A stretch of DNA of 7,485 nt from Anaerolineales bacterium (lineage in GTDB: Bacteria; Chloroflexota; Anaerolineae; Anaerolineales; UBA4823), in the NCBI GenBank assembly GCA_022865865.1, contig JALHTN010000189.1, positions 1 to 7,485 of the forward strand. The letters are read 5' to 3'. A program made the translations under genes and the position numbers. The number at the start of each line of letters is the position of its first letter. Positions within the stretch are counted from its first letter, which is position 1. Below are positions 1-7,329 of this stretch, piece by piece. Under the pieces are notes generated by a model that was not told where the DNA came from, ran no database searches, and saw only the letters and a program-made list of their open reading frames with translations.

Positions 1-1310
1 CCAGCAGCCACATCAGCACTATCCACACCGCCAAAGTCAAACCGGCTTGCCAACTGCCACGCACGCCCGTAACCTGTTGAACCGCGATAATTCGGCGCCA
101 GCACCACCCAGCCGCGACTCACCATGTGCTGGACCAAGGGGTCCCAGGTAAATTGCGTCAGCCAGTTAGGTCCACCATGCACATACAGCACACCTGGCGG
201 CAGGTCCTCCTGTTCAGGGGGGGAATAAAGCAGCGCGGGGACTAGCATGCCATCCAGGCTGGGGTAGTGAATCTCTTTGGGCATAGCCAAGCCAGTGTGC
301 TGGATAGTGACCGGCAGAGAATGGGTGATCTGCCGGAACGTGTGATCGCTAAGGGAAAAAGACCACAGGTCAGGGGGGTGACGCGGATTATCGAAAACAA
401 AGCTAATCTGTTCATTGGTGGGCGAGAATTTGGGGGTAAAAATCACCCCGGGTTCAATTTGGAAGGTTTCAATCTTCCTGGAACTGATATCCATCAGGGC
501 CAGATCTGATTTTGGACCTTGACTGAGGATATATGCTAATAAACCATCAGCAGACCAATCCGGTCTTTCTTTTTCACCTGCTCCATCTGTCAACCAGAAA
601 ATGGAGTCGGATGTAAGTTCGTAAATGCCGATCTCGAACTGACCATTGAAGTTCGAGGTAAATGCGAGTGATTGGCCATCCGGCGCCCAGCAGGCATCTT
701 TGGCACAGATTGGTTCGCAATCGACGGTAATGGGAAATGCTTCGCCCCCATCGAGTGGAACGATGTAAATCCAATGATCTTGACCCTGACCTTCGACGAC
801 CACGGCCAGCATGCTTCCATTCGGAGACCAGAATACTTCCCAATCCGGGTGTGGTTGATCCAACACTTGGTGTGCCTGTCCCCCATCCGATGGCATCACG
901 AAAGTATTGAAGTGCCCGGTACGGTTAGAGCTAAACGCGATCCAGTCACCATCCGGAGACCAGGCATAGCCTGGCATGATGGCATCCGGTGTGCTGGGAG
1001 TCAGGTTTCGTTGTTCTCCAGTGGTCAAATTGAGGACGAAAATATCAAAGTTTTCACTGCCATCCAGATCGAGCGCAAAAGAGATTTGCTGGCCATCGGG
1101 GCTCCAGCAGGGAGCAAATTTTGCTCCCTCACCACCGGTGATCTGCTTGGGTTTGGCATCTGCCTCCAAATCGACAGTATAAATCTCCCATTGCCCACTT
1201 AAATTCCAGGAAAACGCCACGCTAGAACCGGAAGGGGAAATATCGAAACCCAGGTAAGGCTCTACAAGAGGGACGCGCAGTAATAATTCTAAGTCTAATG
1301 GCTCAGGCAT
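1..1310 (-). CDS. S9 (prolyl oligopeptidase) family serine peptidase, C-terminus cut off by window edge
   Basis: The reading frame is open from the ATG at 1310 to the left edge, giving 436 codons without a stop. The N-terminal part is a beta-propeller of TolB/PD40-like blades: residues 23-33 (ISPSG), 67-78 (WSPDG), 115-126 (WSPDG), 160-170 (WSPNG), 207-217 (WAPDG), 251-259 (WSADG). The alpha/beta-hydrolase domain then starts: HGGPNW at 378-383 is the oxyanion-region motif of acylaminoacyl-peptidase-like S9 enzymes, followed by APNYRGSTGYGRAW near 407-420. In the family the catalytic Ser lies roughly 75-80 residues past HGGP, so Ser, Asp and His should all fall just outside the window. No signal peptide is visible, so it is probably cytosolic and cleaves short peptides. 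It begins 11 bases after the ATPase stop, in the same direction, which suggests it processes peptides brought in by the importer. I see no clear Shine-Dalgarno before the ATG, so it may rely on translational coupling. No frameshift is visible. Family is sure; exact specificity is not. Confidence 0.9.
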   Translation of the reverse strand, partial: MPEPLDLELLLRVPLVEPYLGFDISPSGSSVAFSWNLSGQWEIYTVDLEADAKPKQITGGEGAKFAPCWSPDGQQISFALDLDGSENFDIFVLNLTTGEQRNLTPSTPDAIMPGYAWSPDGDWIAFSSNRTGHFNTFVMPSDGGQAHQVLDQPHPDWEVFWSPNGSMLAVVVEGQGQDHWIYIVPLDGGEAFPITVDCEPICAKDACWAPDGQSLAFTSNFNGQFEIGIYELTSDSIFWLTDGAGEKERPDWSADGLLAYILSQGPKSDLALMDISSRKIETFQIEPGVIFTPKFSPTNEQISFVFDNPRHPPDLWSFSLSDHTFRQITHSLPVTIQHTGLAMPKEIHYPSLDGMLVPALLYSPPEQEDLPPGVLYVHGGPNWLTQFTWDPLVQHMVSRGWVVLAPNYRGSTGYGRAWQLASRFDFGGVDSADVAA

Positions 1311-1321
1311 GGCGAGTAATT

Positions 1322-2302
1322 TTATACCGCATGGCAGGCGACCCAATGACCTGGTCCAACTTCACGCCAGGTTGGTTCTTCCTGGCTGCAAATTTCCATC
1401 ACGATTGGACATCGTGGGTGAAAGCGGCATCCTTTAGGAGGATCGATTGGGCTGGGGGGATCCCCGGGCAGGATAATGCGCTGGCGGGCGCGGGTTTCTC
1501 GTGGGTCCGGGATGGGGACTGCGGAAAGCAGTGCTTGAGTATAGGGATGTAATGGATTGTCATAAAGCTCATTGCGGCTGGTTAATTCGACAATCACTCC
1601 TAAATACATGACTGCGACCCGGTTGCAGATGTGGCGGACCATGCTCAAATCATGGGCGATAAAAAGGTAGGTTAAACCGAACTTTTGCTGCAGATCCTCC
1701 AGGAGATTGACCACCTGGGCCTGGATGGAAACATCCAAAGCAGAAATCGGTTCATCGCAGACAATGAATTCGGGGTCAGAGGCCAAGGCGCGGGCGATGC
1801 CGATTCTTTGCCGCTGTCCTCCGGAGAATTCGTGGGGATAGCGATTTAGAAAAAGTGTATTGAGCTGTACAAGTTCGAGCAGATCCTTGACACGTTCCAG
1901 ACGGGCTTTACCGGGACTTAAATTGTGGACTCGCATGGGTTCGCTAACAATGCGTGAAATCGTCCAGCGGGGATTAAGCGAGGCGTAAGGGTCCTGGAAG
2001 ATCATCTGCATTCGCTGCCTTAATTTTCGCAGCGATTCGCCTTTAATGCTGGATAATTCTATTCCATCAAAGTTGACTTGCCCGGCCGTTGGGCGATACA
2101 ACTGCAGCAGGGTACGCCCAGCAGTCGTCTTCCCGCAGCCGCTTTCACCAACCAGGCCCAAAGTTTCTCCCCGGTATATGTCAAAGGTGATGCCATCCAC
2201 GGCTTTGACCGCACCGACCTGTTTTTGAATGAGGATGCCCTGGGTAATTGGAAAATGTTTTTTCAGCTGCTCGACTTTTACCAGAACCTGGTTGCTGCTC
2301 AT
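1322..2302 (-). CDS. dppF: Peptide ABC transporter ATP-binding protein, DppF/OppF type
   Basis: This is one of the two ATPase subunits that power the importer from the cytoplasmic side; 326 residues, normal for the family. ABC landmarks in order: Walker [10 protein letters not shown] at 52-60, Q-loop FQDP at 102-105, signature FSGGQRQR at 159-166, Walker B with CDEP at 182-185, D-loop SALD at 187-190, and the switch His217. The C-terminal oligopeptide/dipeptide extension (LHPYTQALL at 251-259) carries Cys292, Cys298, Cys305 and Cys323, in the region where DppD-like proteins can bind a [4Fe-4S] cluster. Its ATG overlaps the stop of the preceding ATPase gene by four bases (ATGA), with a purine-rich GGGAAGAGAG just upstream, so translation is probably coupled. 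The short gap before the peptidase gene keeps both on one transcript. The F-type assignment rests on the last position in the B-C-D-F order and on the FSGGQRQR signature; the substrate is inferred. Confidence 0.96.
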   Translation of the reverse strand: MSSNQVLVKVEQLKKHFPITQGILIQKQVGAVKAVDGITFDIYRGETLGLVGESGCGKTTAGRTLLQLYRPTAGQVNFDGIELSSIKGESLRKLRQRMQMIFQDPYASLNPRWTISRIVSEPMRVHNLSPGKARLERVKDLLELVQLNTLFLNRYPHEFSGGQRQRIGIARALASDPEFIVCDEPISALDVSIQAQVVNLLEDLQQKFGLTYLFIAHDLSMVRHICNRVAVMYLGVIVELTSRNELYDNPLHPYTQALLSAVPIPDPRETRARQRIILPGDPPSPIDPPKGCRFHPRCPIVMEICSQEEPTWREVGPGHWVACHAV

Positions 2303-3285
2303 CGCTCTCTTCCCGAGTTTACGTCAACCCAGCAAGCAATTTCGTGGTCGAGGTTGATTTGCTGCAGCGCTGGATTTTCTTGTTGGCATCGTTCGCTGGT
2401 AAAGGTACAGCGAGGGGCAAATGGGCAGCCAGGCGGGAGACTGAGGCAATCCGGAGGGGCACCAGGGATGGTAGCTAATTTTTCTTTAGATATGGTGTCA
2501 ACCCTGGGTAGTGATTTGAGCAGTGAAAGCGTATAGGGATGGCTAGGGTAGTCGAAGAGGTTAAATACATCGGCTTCTTCCACAACATAGCCGGCGTACA
2601 TGACAACCACTCGATCGGCTATCTCGGCGATTACACCCAGGTCGTGAGTGATCCAGATGATCGACATCTCAAACTGATCACTCAATCCTTTGACCAGTTC
2701 AACGATCTGGGCCTGGATGGTGACATCAAGAGCGGTGGTCGGTTCATCTGCAATGAGCAGGCTGGGATTGCAGGCCAGCGCCATGGCGATCATGGCACGC
2801 TGGCGCATACCGCCTGAGAATTGGTGAGGATAGTCATCAATCCGTTCTTCTGCCCCGGGGATACCGACCAGTTCCAGCAGTTCCACAGATTTCTCCCGTG
2901 CTTCTTTCTGGTCGAACCCCAGGTGGAAGATGGTTGATTCGCTGACCTGCTGGCCTATGGTGAGAACTGGATTGAAAGAGGTCATGGGGTCCTGGAAGAC
3001 CATGGCGATTTCGTTGCCCCGGATGTCTTGTATGGAGGCTTTATCCAATTTTAGTAAATCCTGCCCCTTGTACATGATCTCGCCGGCGACGATTTTTCCG
3101 GGGGGTTCAGGGATCAGCCTCATAGCTGAAAGTACACTGACACTCTTCCCACAGCCACTCTCCCCAACAATGCCCAGAGTTTGTCCGGCTTCGGCGGCAT
3201 AAGAGACGCCGTTCACGGCATGAACGATGCCATCCTGTGTGTGAAACTGAACGATCAAATCTTTTACTTCAAGAATTGGATCCAC
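2299..3285 (-). CDS. dppD: Peptide ABC transporter ATP-binding protein, DppD/OppD type
   Basis: This is the second ATPase subunit, 328 residues, expected to pair with the F-type protein under the two permeases. It has Walker [10 protein letters not shown] at 41-49, Q-loop FQDP at 97-100, signature FSGGMRQR at 156-163, Walker B LLIADEP at 176-182, D-loop TALD at 184-187 and switch His214. The GMRQR form of the signature is typical of the D-type partner. The C-terminal extension (SHPYTLSLL at 248-256) contains Cys280, Cys287, Cys293, Cys300 and Cys318, again in the possible Fe-S region. The start is GTG at 3285, supported by AGGAG six bases upstream; that Shine-Dalgarno overlaps the TAG stop of the permease C gene, whose end is only nine bases away. 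Both nucleotide-binding sites look complete in the D and F subunits, so neither is a degenerate ATPase. Confidence 0.96.
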   Translation of the reverse strand: MDPILEVKDLIVQFHTQDGIVHAVNGVSYAAEAGQTLGIVGESGCGKSVSVLSAMRLIPEPPGKIVAGEIMYKGQDLLKLDKASIQDIRGNEIAMVFQDPMTSFNPVLTIGQQVSESTIFHLGFDQKEAREKSVELLELVGIPGAEERIDDYPHQFSGGMRQRAMIAMALACNPSLLIADEPTTALDVTIQAQIVELVKGLSDQFEMSIIWITHDLGVIAEIADRVVVMYAGYVVEEADVFNLFDYPSHPYTLSLLKSLPRVDTISKEKLATIPGAPPDCLSLPPGCPFAPRCTFTSERCQQENPALQQINLDHEIACWVDVNSGRER

Positions 3286-3294
3286 TGGCGGCTC

Positions 3295-4257
3295 CTATTC
3301 GGATTCGGAAAGTGCCCGGGGGTCCAGGGCGTCGCGCAGCCCATCTCCGACGAAATTGATCCCCAGCACTGCCAACAGGATCAACATTCCTGGGAAAAAC
3401 CACATCCATGGCTCTCGCTCTAGATGGTGATAAGCCTGGTCCAGCATGTTGCCCCAGGTTGGAGTGGGGGGTTGAACACCAACGCCTAGAAAGCTGACGT
3501 AAGCTTCTGCGAGGATGGCAGATGCCACCAGGAGAGTGGCGGAGACAATAATGGGGGCGGTTGTGTTGGGCAGGATGTGGGAGAAGATAATCGAAAAATT
3601 GCTGGCGCCGGTGCAGCGCGCGGCAGTAACAAACTCCTGCTCCTTGAGTGAAAGCACATTGGCACGCACGATCCTGGCCAGGTACATCCAGGAGGTAATC
3701 CCAATCACCGCGATGATGACCACCACGCTCCCGCTGAATGAACGGCCCATAAAAGTGAAGTTGGGAATTCTTCCGCTTAGCATCTTCGCCAGGAGAATCA
3801 ACAGGAAGAGGGAGGGGATATTAAACATGGCTTCGGTAAAACGCATCAGCACGCTGTCTGTAGCCCCGCCGTAATACCCGGAAACCGCACCGATCAGCAC
3901 CCCGACAATAATTGAGATGATCACGGCCAGCAACCCGATGATCATGGAAATTTGTCCCCCGTAAATCGTGCGAGCCAGCAAATCCCTGCCGACCATGTCG
4001 GTTCCGAAAGGATGCTCGAGCGAAGGCGGATTCAGTTTGATTGAGAGATCTGTATAGTTGGCCTGTGCTTCGGTGAAGAAAAAAGATCCCGCGGTCACAT
4101 ATAAAATGATCGCCACTAACAAGAAAATACCGAACATAGCCATCTTGTGCCGGCGGAAGCGGCGCCAGGCTACCTGGGTGGGTGTCAAAGGGGGACGCAC
4201 GGCGAGCTCAAGCGAGTTCCAGGCTGCATCTTTTCCATCTGTTGTGCTGGAAGACAT
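3295..4257 (-). CDS. dppC: Peptide ABC transporter permease, DppC/OppC type
   Basis: This is one half of the membrane channel. From the ATG at 4257 it has 320 residues. It shows the usual OppC layout: a cytoplasmic N-terminal tail with AWRRFRRHKMAMFG before the first membrane helix, then an external stretch with HPFGTDMVGRDLLAR (about 82-96), then five more hydrophobic segments. The EAA loop that docks on an ATPase is seen around residues 208-231 (EFVTAARCTGASNFSIIFSH). The C-terminus GDGLRDALDPRA is typical. Start choice: a GTG at 4272 overlaps the stop of the preceding permease (GTGA) and would add five residues, MRNKK. I prefer the ATG because GAGGAA lies at a usable distance before it, while nothing Shine-Dalgarno-like precedes the GTG. 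The alternative start is possible. The downstream ATPase gene begins nine bases after its stop. Confidence 0.95.
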   Translation of the reverse strand: MSSSTTDGKDAAWNSLELAVRPPLTPTQVAWRRFRRHKMAMFGIFLLVAIILYVTAGSFFFTEAQANYTDLSIKLNPPSLEHPFGTDMVGRDLLARTIYGGQISMIIGLLAVIISIIVGVLIGAVSGYYGGATDSVLMRFTEAMFNIPSLFLLILLAKMLSGRIPNFTFMGRSFSGSVVVIIAVIGITSWMYLARIVRANVLSLKEQEFVTAARCTGASNFSIIFSHILPNTTAPIIVSATLLVASAILAEAYVSFLGVGVQPPTPTWGNMLDQAYHHLEREPWMWFFPGMLILLAVLGINFVGDGLRDALDPRALSESE

Positions 4258-4268
4258 CTTTTTATTCC

Positions 4269-5300
4269 TCACTCATAGCGGATACGGGGATCGAGATAGG
4301 TATAAGTGATATCCGTGATGATTTGAAAAACGACCACCAGGACGGAGATAATCAACAGGATGCCCATCAGCACGGGGATATCCGTATCCTGGGTCGCGTC
4401 CCAATAAAGGCGGCCCATGCCGGGCCAGGCAAAGATCGATTCGGTTACTGTTGCACCGGCGATCAACAGGGGCAGGTCCATGCCGATGATGGTTATCAGG
4501 GGCAGGGCTGCGTTCTTAAGGGCATGCCGGGTGAGCACCCAACGAGCGGGCAAGCCCTTGGAATGCGCGGTGCGGATATAATCCTGGTTGATCACCTCCA
4601 GCATTTGTGAACGAACATAGCGGCTGTACCCCGCAACGCTGATGATGGCGATGGTGGCGACTGGAAGGACGAGATGCCATGCGATCTGGGGTATGGTGGG
4701 TCCGACAGCCAGGTCATACATGCCAACCGTGGGGAAATAGGGCAGCCCCCAACGTTTGAAATTCACCGCAAAGATGTACATCAGGATCAATCCCAACCAG
4801 AAGACCGGCATCGAGTAGCCGACGAAAGAAAAGGTGGTGATCACATTATCCGCGACGGAGTACTGCCGCATGGCGGAGTAGATGCCGATCCCTAGGGCGA
4901 GAATAATGATCACGATCTCAGCCGTGACCATTAAAATCATGGTGTTCTTAAAGCGCTCCCCGATGATCTCAAGCACGGGTCGTTTTTCCATGAAGGAAGT
5001 TCCAAAATCGCCTCTCAAAACCCCCCGGCGAGTGCCATATTCATCGGGTGTGCCATCCCCGTCCAGATCGATCTGCATCCAGTCGTTGCCAATCAACCAG
5101 ATCCCATACTGGATCAACACCGGTTGGTCTAACCCCAATTGGCGGGCCAGCCGTTCACGGTCAGCAGAACGTATACGGCGGCGACCGCCGAAAGAGGCCA
5201 GCGGATCACCCATCTCGTTGGCCAGCAGGAAAAGGACGGCGCTGATGATGATCAGTAAGGGGATGGCTTGCAGAATACGTCGGATCACGTAGCGAGTCAT
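4269..5300 (-). CDS. dppB: Peptide ABC transporter permease, DppB/OppB type, with DxDxDG loop insertion
   Basis: This is the other half of the channel, 343 residues. The start MTRYVIRRILQAIPLL is classic for OppB/DppB and enters the first membrane helix (about 10-28). A large external loop follows, with GDPLASFG and the conserved RGDFGTSF (96-103), then five more membrane segments. The EAA loop is near 239-265 (QDYIRTAHSKG), and the protein ends LDPRIRYE. Unusual for the wider family, the external loop carries an extra stretch at about 71-92 with D78, D80, D82, G83 and D86, like the start of a calcium-binding EF-hand or dockerin loop. I recall similar insertions in Chloroflexota permeases, so it is probably a lineage trait rather than an error. 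GGAGG lies about 12 bases before the ATG, a somewhat long spacing. The gene follows a hairpin-bearing spacer after the binding-protein gene and its stop abuts permease C. Confidence 0.96.
   Translation of the reverse strand: MTRYVIRRILQAIPLLIIISAVLFLLANEMGDPLASFGGRRRIRSADRERLARQLGLDQPVLIQYGIWLIGNDWMQIDLDGDGTPDEYGTRRGVLRGDFGTSFMEKRPVLEIIGERFKNTMILMVTAEIVIIILALGIGIYSAMRQYSVADNVITTFSFVGYSMPVFWLGLILMYIFAVNFKRWGLPYFPTVGMYDLAVGPTIPQIAWHLVLPVATIAIISVAGYSRYVRSQMLEVINQDYIRTAHSKGLPARWVLTRHALKNAALPLITIIGMDLPLLIAGATVTESIFAWPGMGRLYWDATQDTDIPVLMGILLIISVLVVVFQIITDITYTYLDPRIRYE
5043..5069 (-). other. DxDxDG calcium-loop-like motif coded within permease B
   Basis: Codons 78-86 of permease B read D-L-D-G-D-G-T-P-D, matching positions 1, 3, 5, 6 and 9 of an EF-hand loop. 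Position 12 is Gly instead of the usual Glu or Asp, so binding would be incomplete or of a short-loop type. The segment lies in the first external loop, between the first membrane helix and RGDFGTSF. The motif is seen directly; metal binding is inference. Confidence 0.6.
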
Positions 5301-5348
5301 AGTTTCAACAAACCTCCAGACTCAAAGTTTACCGCTCAAGCATATAGC

Positions 5349-5387
5349 AAAAGAAGGGAGGTAAGGGTTGCTCACCTCCCATCTTTT
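5349..5387 (-). terminator. Strong hairpin between binding-protein gene and permease B (attenuator-type terminator)
   Basis: On the minus strand the stem is AAAAGA, one T·T mismatch, GGGAGGT, an 11-base loop, ACCTCCC, the mismatch partner, then TCTTTT. That is 13 paired bases around one mismatch. The 3' arm ends in TCTTTT, a short U-rich tract like an intrinsic terminator; because of the symmetry it could act on either strand. It begins 17 bases after the stop of the binding-protein gene. Since the permease genes follow in the same direction with no clear promoter of their own in the 104-base spacer, it more likely causes partial termination or protects the 3' end of a short, abundant first-gene transcript. 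Confidence 0.65.
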
Positions 5388-5404
5388 AATGCTTAGCGAT
5401 CAAC

Positions 5405-7234
5405 TCATGGTGCGATGTCCCATTCGTAGACGTTCCAGAAGGATTCGAGCCCTGCAAATTTAACGTTCTGTACACGGGTATTTAGAGCCCAGAAATCCGG
5501 GTCTGTGCGCACGCCCATCCAAAACATCTCATCGTGCATGATACGCTCGATCTCGTAATAGAGCTCGATGCGGGTATCCAGATCGACTGTCACCGCCTGT
5601 TCCACAAATAACGCATCCAGGTCTTCCATGCAAACTCCCTGCCAGTTACCTCCCGCTGGATTATCAGGTGAGGGAATTTCGGCGCACAGCCAAGTAAAAG
5701 TGTTTGGATCAGGGTAGTCATCCGCAATAGTGGACCACTCGGCGATATCGTACTGCCCGAGGGCGGCGGGGCCTTCGTCGCCATAACCGTTCCAGATCAC
5801 GTCGTAGGAGTAATTCAGGATCTCGACCCCGACCCCGATCTCGGCCATGCTCTGCTGGAAGACCAGCCCGGTGGACTCGCGCAGCTCGTTTCCGGCAGTG
5901 GTGGAATACTGGATGACCAGCTCCACACCATCTTTATCGCGGATGCCATCGCCATTGGTGTCCACCCATCCGGCTTCATCCAGCTGCGCCATGGCTGCTT
6001 CGGGATCGTAAGACCAGGGTTCGATGGAAGGATCCTCAAAGGGGGTGTCCCACCAGAATACGGCGGGGATGCGGTACAGGCCATAGAACAGGCTGTCGAT
6101 GAGACCTTCACGGTCAATACCTTGCACGATGGCCTGGCGTACGAGCTTTTCCTGCAGCGCCACATGACCCGGCTCCAGCTCATTCTCGGCTGCCTGCTCC
6201 TCTGAGATCAGGTTGAAGAACCAGGATTCGACCCATCCACCACCACCTGAGGCAATGAGCTCAACATCCGGTAACTCATCGATATCCGGTTTGTCGGCTG
6301 CGGTCATAAAGACACCGATGTCGGTATCACCGGCTTTGATGGCTGCCATCTGGGCTTCATCGTCCGGCACTATGCGGATGAAGATTTCGTCAATATTAGG
6401 CCGGCCGCGCCAGTAATCGTCGTTGGCTTCCAGGATCAGGTGGCTGGCTGCTGCCCATTCCTTTAGTTTGTAAGGACCGTTGGTCACAGTGGGATTGCGG
6501 TTCCAATCGGCATTGTCGATCGTCCCCTCTGCTTCGAAAACCGGCCCCAGGATGTGCTTGGGTAAGAAGTCGCGGCTTGCATCGAACCCTGAGGCCCAGG
6601 CCACGTAAGGCTCATTCATCACGATCTCAACGGTGTAGTCATCAAGCGCGGTGACGCTTTCTACGAAGGGATCGAAGGGGGAGCGGGTCTGAACGGCGTT
6701 CCCATCCGCCATTGTCATCTCGTAAGTGAAGACATAGTCATGGGCAGTGACCGGCGTGCCGTCGCTCCATATCACATCTTGCCTCAAGGGAATGGTAATG
6801 GTCAGGCCATCCTCCGAGATGAGGCCGTTTTCCATGGTCGGAAATTCAGCCGCCAGCTCCAGGTTTGCATTTTGTGAATCGTCAAAATTCCAGAAGCTCA
6901 AATGTATCAAGTTGTAAGCCAGTTGGGCAAACCACATTTGGGTGTAGAGTGGGTTGAGGGTATCCGGCTCCTCGTAGAAAGTCATGGTGACAGTCTTGAG
7001 CTCGGTTGGTTCTTCCACTGCGGGTTCTTCGGCAACAGGTTCTTCGGCAACAGGTTCTTCGGCTGCGGGTTCCTCAACGACTGGTTCTTCAGCAGCGGGT
7101 TCTTCGGCCGCAGGTTCTTCGGCCGCAGGTTCCTCGACTGCTGGTGCTTCAGTGGCTGCCGGTGCACATGCCGCCAGGATCAGCGAGAGTACAACCAAAG
7201 TGGTCAGTAAATAGAGCAACCATTTGTTCTTCAT
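5405..7234 (-). CDS. Peptide ABC transporter solute-binding lipoprotein (SBP family 5, DppA/OppA-like)
   Basis: This 609-residue protein captures the ligand outside the membrane and delivers it to the permeases. It starts with a lipoprotein signal: MKNKW, a hydrophobic core, and the lipobox LAAC with lipidated Cys23. Residues 31-75 are nine tandem five-residue units (P-A/V-A/V-E-E), a flexible acidic tether. The family 5 binding domain follows, with LRQDVIWSDGTPVTAHD around 150-166, the NGPYKLKEW motif near 252-260, VRQAIVQGIDREGL at 365-378, and the CAEIP...GVC region (Cys517, Cys535, possibly a disulfide) near the end. A DTNGDGIRDKDG loop at 425-436 resembles a calcium site. The start ATG is firm: AAGGAGG lies eight bases upstream. 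It is the first gene of the operon and is separated from the permeases by a hairpin, as expected for a subunit needed in excess. Peptide is the likeliest ligand because of the peptidase in the same operon, but family 5 proteins also bind other solutes, so I give no symbol. Confidence 0.96.
   Translation of the reverse strand: MKNKWLLYLLTTLVVLSLILAACAPAATEAPAVEEPAAEEPAAEEPAAEEPVVEEPAAEEPVAEEPVAEEPAVEEPTELKTVTMTFYEEPDTLNPLYTQMWFAQLAYNLIHLSFWNFDDSQNANLELAAEFPTMENGLISEDGLTITIPLRQDVIWSDGTPVTAHDYVFTYEMTMADGNAVQTRSPFDPFVESVTALDDYTVEIVMNEPYVAWASGFDASRDFLPKHILGPVFEAEGTIDNADWNRNPTVTNGPYKLKEWAAASHLILEANDDYWRGRPNIDEIFIRIVPDDEAQMAAIKAGDTDIGVFMTAADKPDIDELPDVELIASGGGGWVESWFFNLISEEQAAENELEPGHVALQEKLVRQAIVQGIDREGLIDSLFYGLYRIPAVFWWDTPFEDPSIEPWSYDPEAAMAQLDEAGWVDTNGDGIRDKDGVELVIQYSTTAGNELRESTGLVFQQSMAEIGVGVEILNYSYDVIWNGYGDEGPAALGQYDIAEWSTIADDYPDPNTFTWLCAEIPSPDNPAGGNWQGVCMEDLDALFVEQAVTVDLDTRIELYYEIERIMHDEMFWMGVRTDPDFWALNTRVQNVKFAGLESFWNVYEWDIAP
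5927..5962 (-). other. EF-hand-like loop in the solute-binding protein
   Basis: Codons 425-436 give D-T-N-G-D-G-I-R-D-K-D-G, which fits positions 1, 3, 5, 6 and 9 of a calcium loop. Position 12 is Gly rather than Glu. Motifs of this kind (GWxDTDGDGIRDKDG) are common in family 5 binding proteins, so this one is expected in the family. Metal binding is unproven. Confidence 0.6.
7010..7144 (-). repeat. Nine-copy 15-bp tandem repeat coding the PAAEE tether
   Basis: Nine in-frame 15-base units code residues 31-75 of the binding lipoprotein. On the plus strand the consensus is TTCTTCGGCNNCNGG. Two neighbouring pairs are identical base for base: 7025-7039 with 7040-7054, and 7100-7114 with 7115-7129, which points to recent unit duplication by slippage or unequal recombination. 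Each copy adds two Glu and one Pro, so the tether is extended and strongly negative. Because the unit is a multiple of three, copy-number changes would alter tether length without breaking the gene. Confidence 0.9.
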
Positions 7235-7242
7235 TTTTTCTT

Positions 7243-7249
7243 CCTCCTT
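7243..7249 (-). promoter_or_regulatory. Ribosome binding site of the solute-binding lipoprotein
   Basis: Minus-strand AAGGAGG, a full match to the anti-Shine-Dalgarno core, is followed by eight purine-rich bases and the ATG at 7234. It fixes the start of the first operon gene and predicts strong translation. Confidence 0.9.
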
Positions 7250-7329
7250 AGATAGGTATCGAAAAACATAGTAGGGTTGGTGGGCCAGGGCTGACTAATT
7301 ATTGTCTCAAAATATATATCTCTTGGGGA

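Noticed and set aside
672..1202. A 176-codon open frame on the plus strand
   Set aside because: It lies opposite the peptidase propeller, shows no domain or motif, and has no ribosome site; the minus-strand frame codes clear WSPDG blades throughout.
1..1310. Suspicion that the peptidase gene is broken, since shorter minus-strand frames lie within it
   Set aside because: Direct translation from 1310 to the left edge has no stop and keeps the blade and HGGP motifs in one frame; the short frames are in other phases.
2078..2536. Plus-strand open frames opposite the two ATPase genes, up to about 150 codons
   Set aside because: The minus strand codes intact ABC ATPases here with all motifs; the opposite frames have low-complexity, unfamiliar products.
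7010..7144. Short tandem repeats that might suggest a CRISPR array
   Set aside because: The units are contiguous with no spacers and code a lipoprotein linker in frame.
6902..7251. Plus-strand frames coding Gly/Phe- or Ser/Gly-rich repeats that look like a repetitive surface protein
   Set aside because: They are the reverse reading of the 15-base tether repeats. Multiples of three keep several frames open, and no plus-strand ribosome site is seen.
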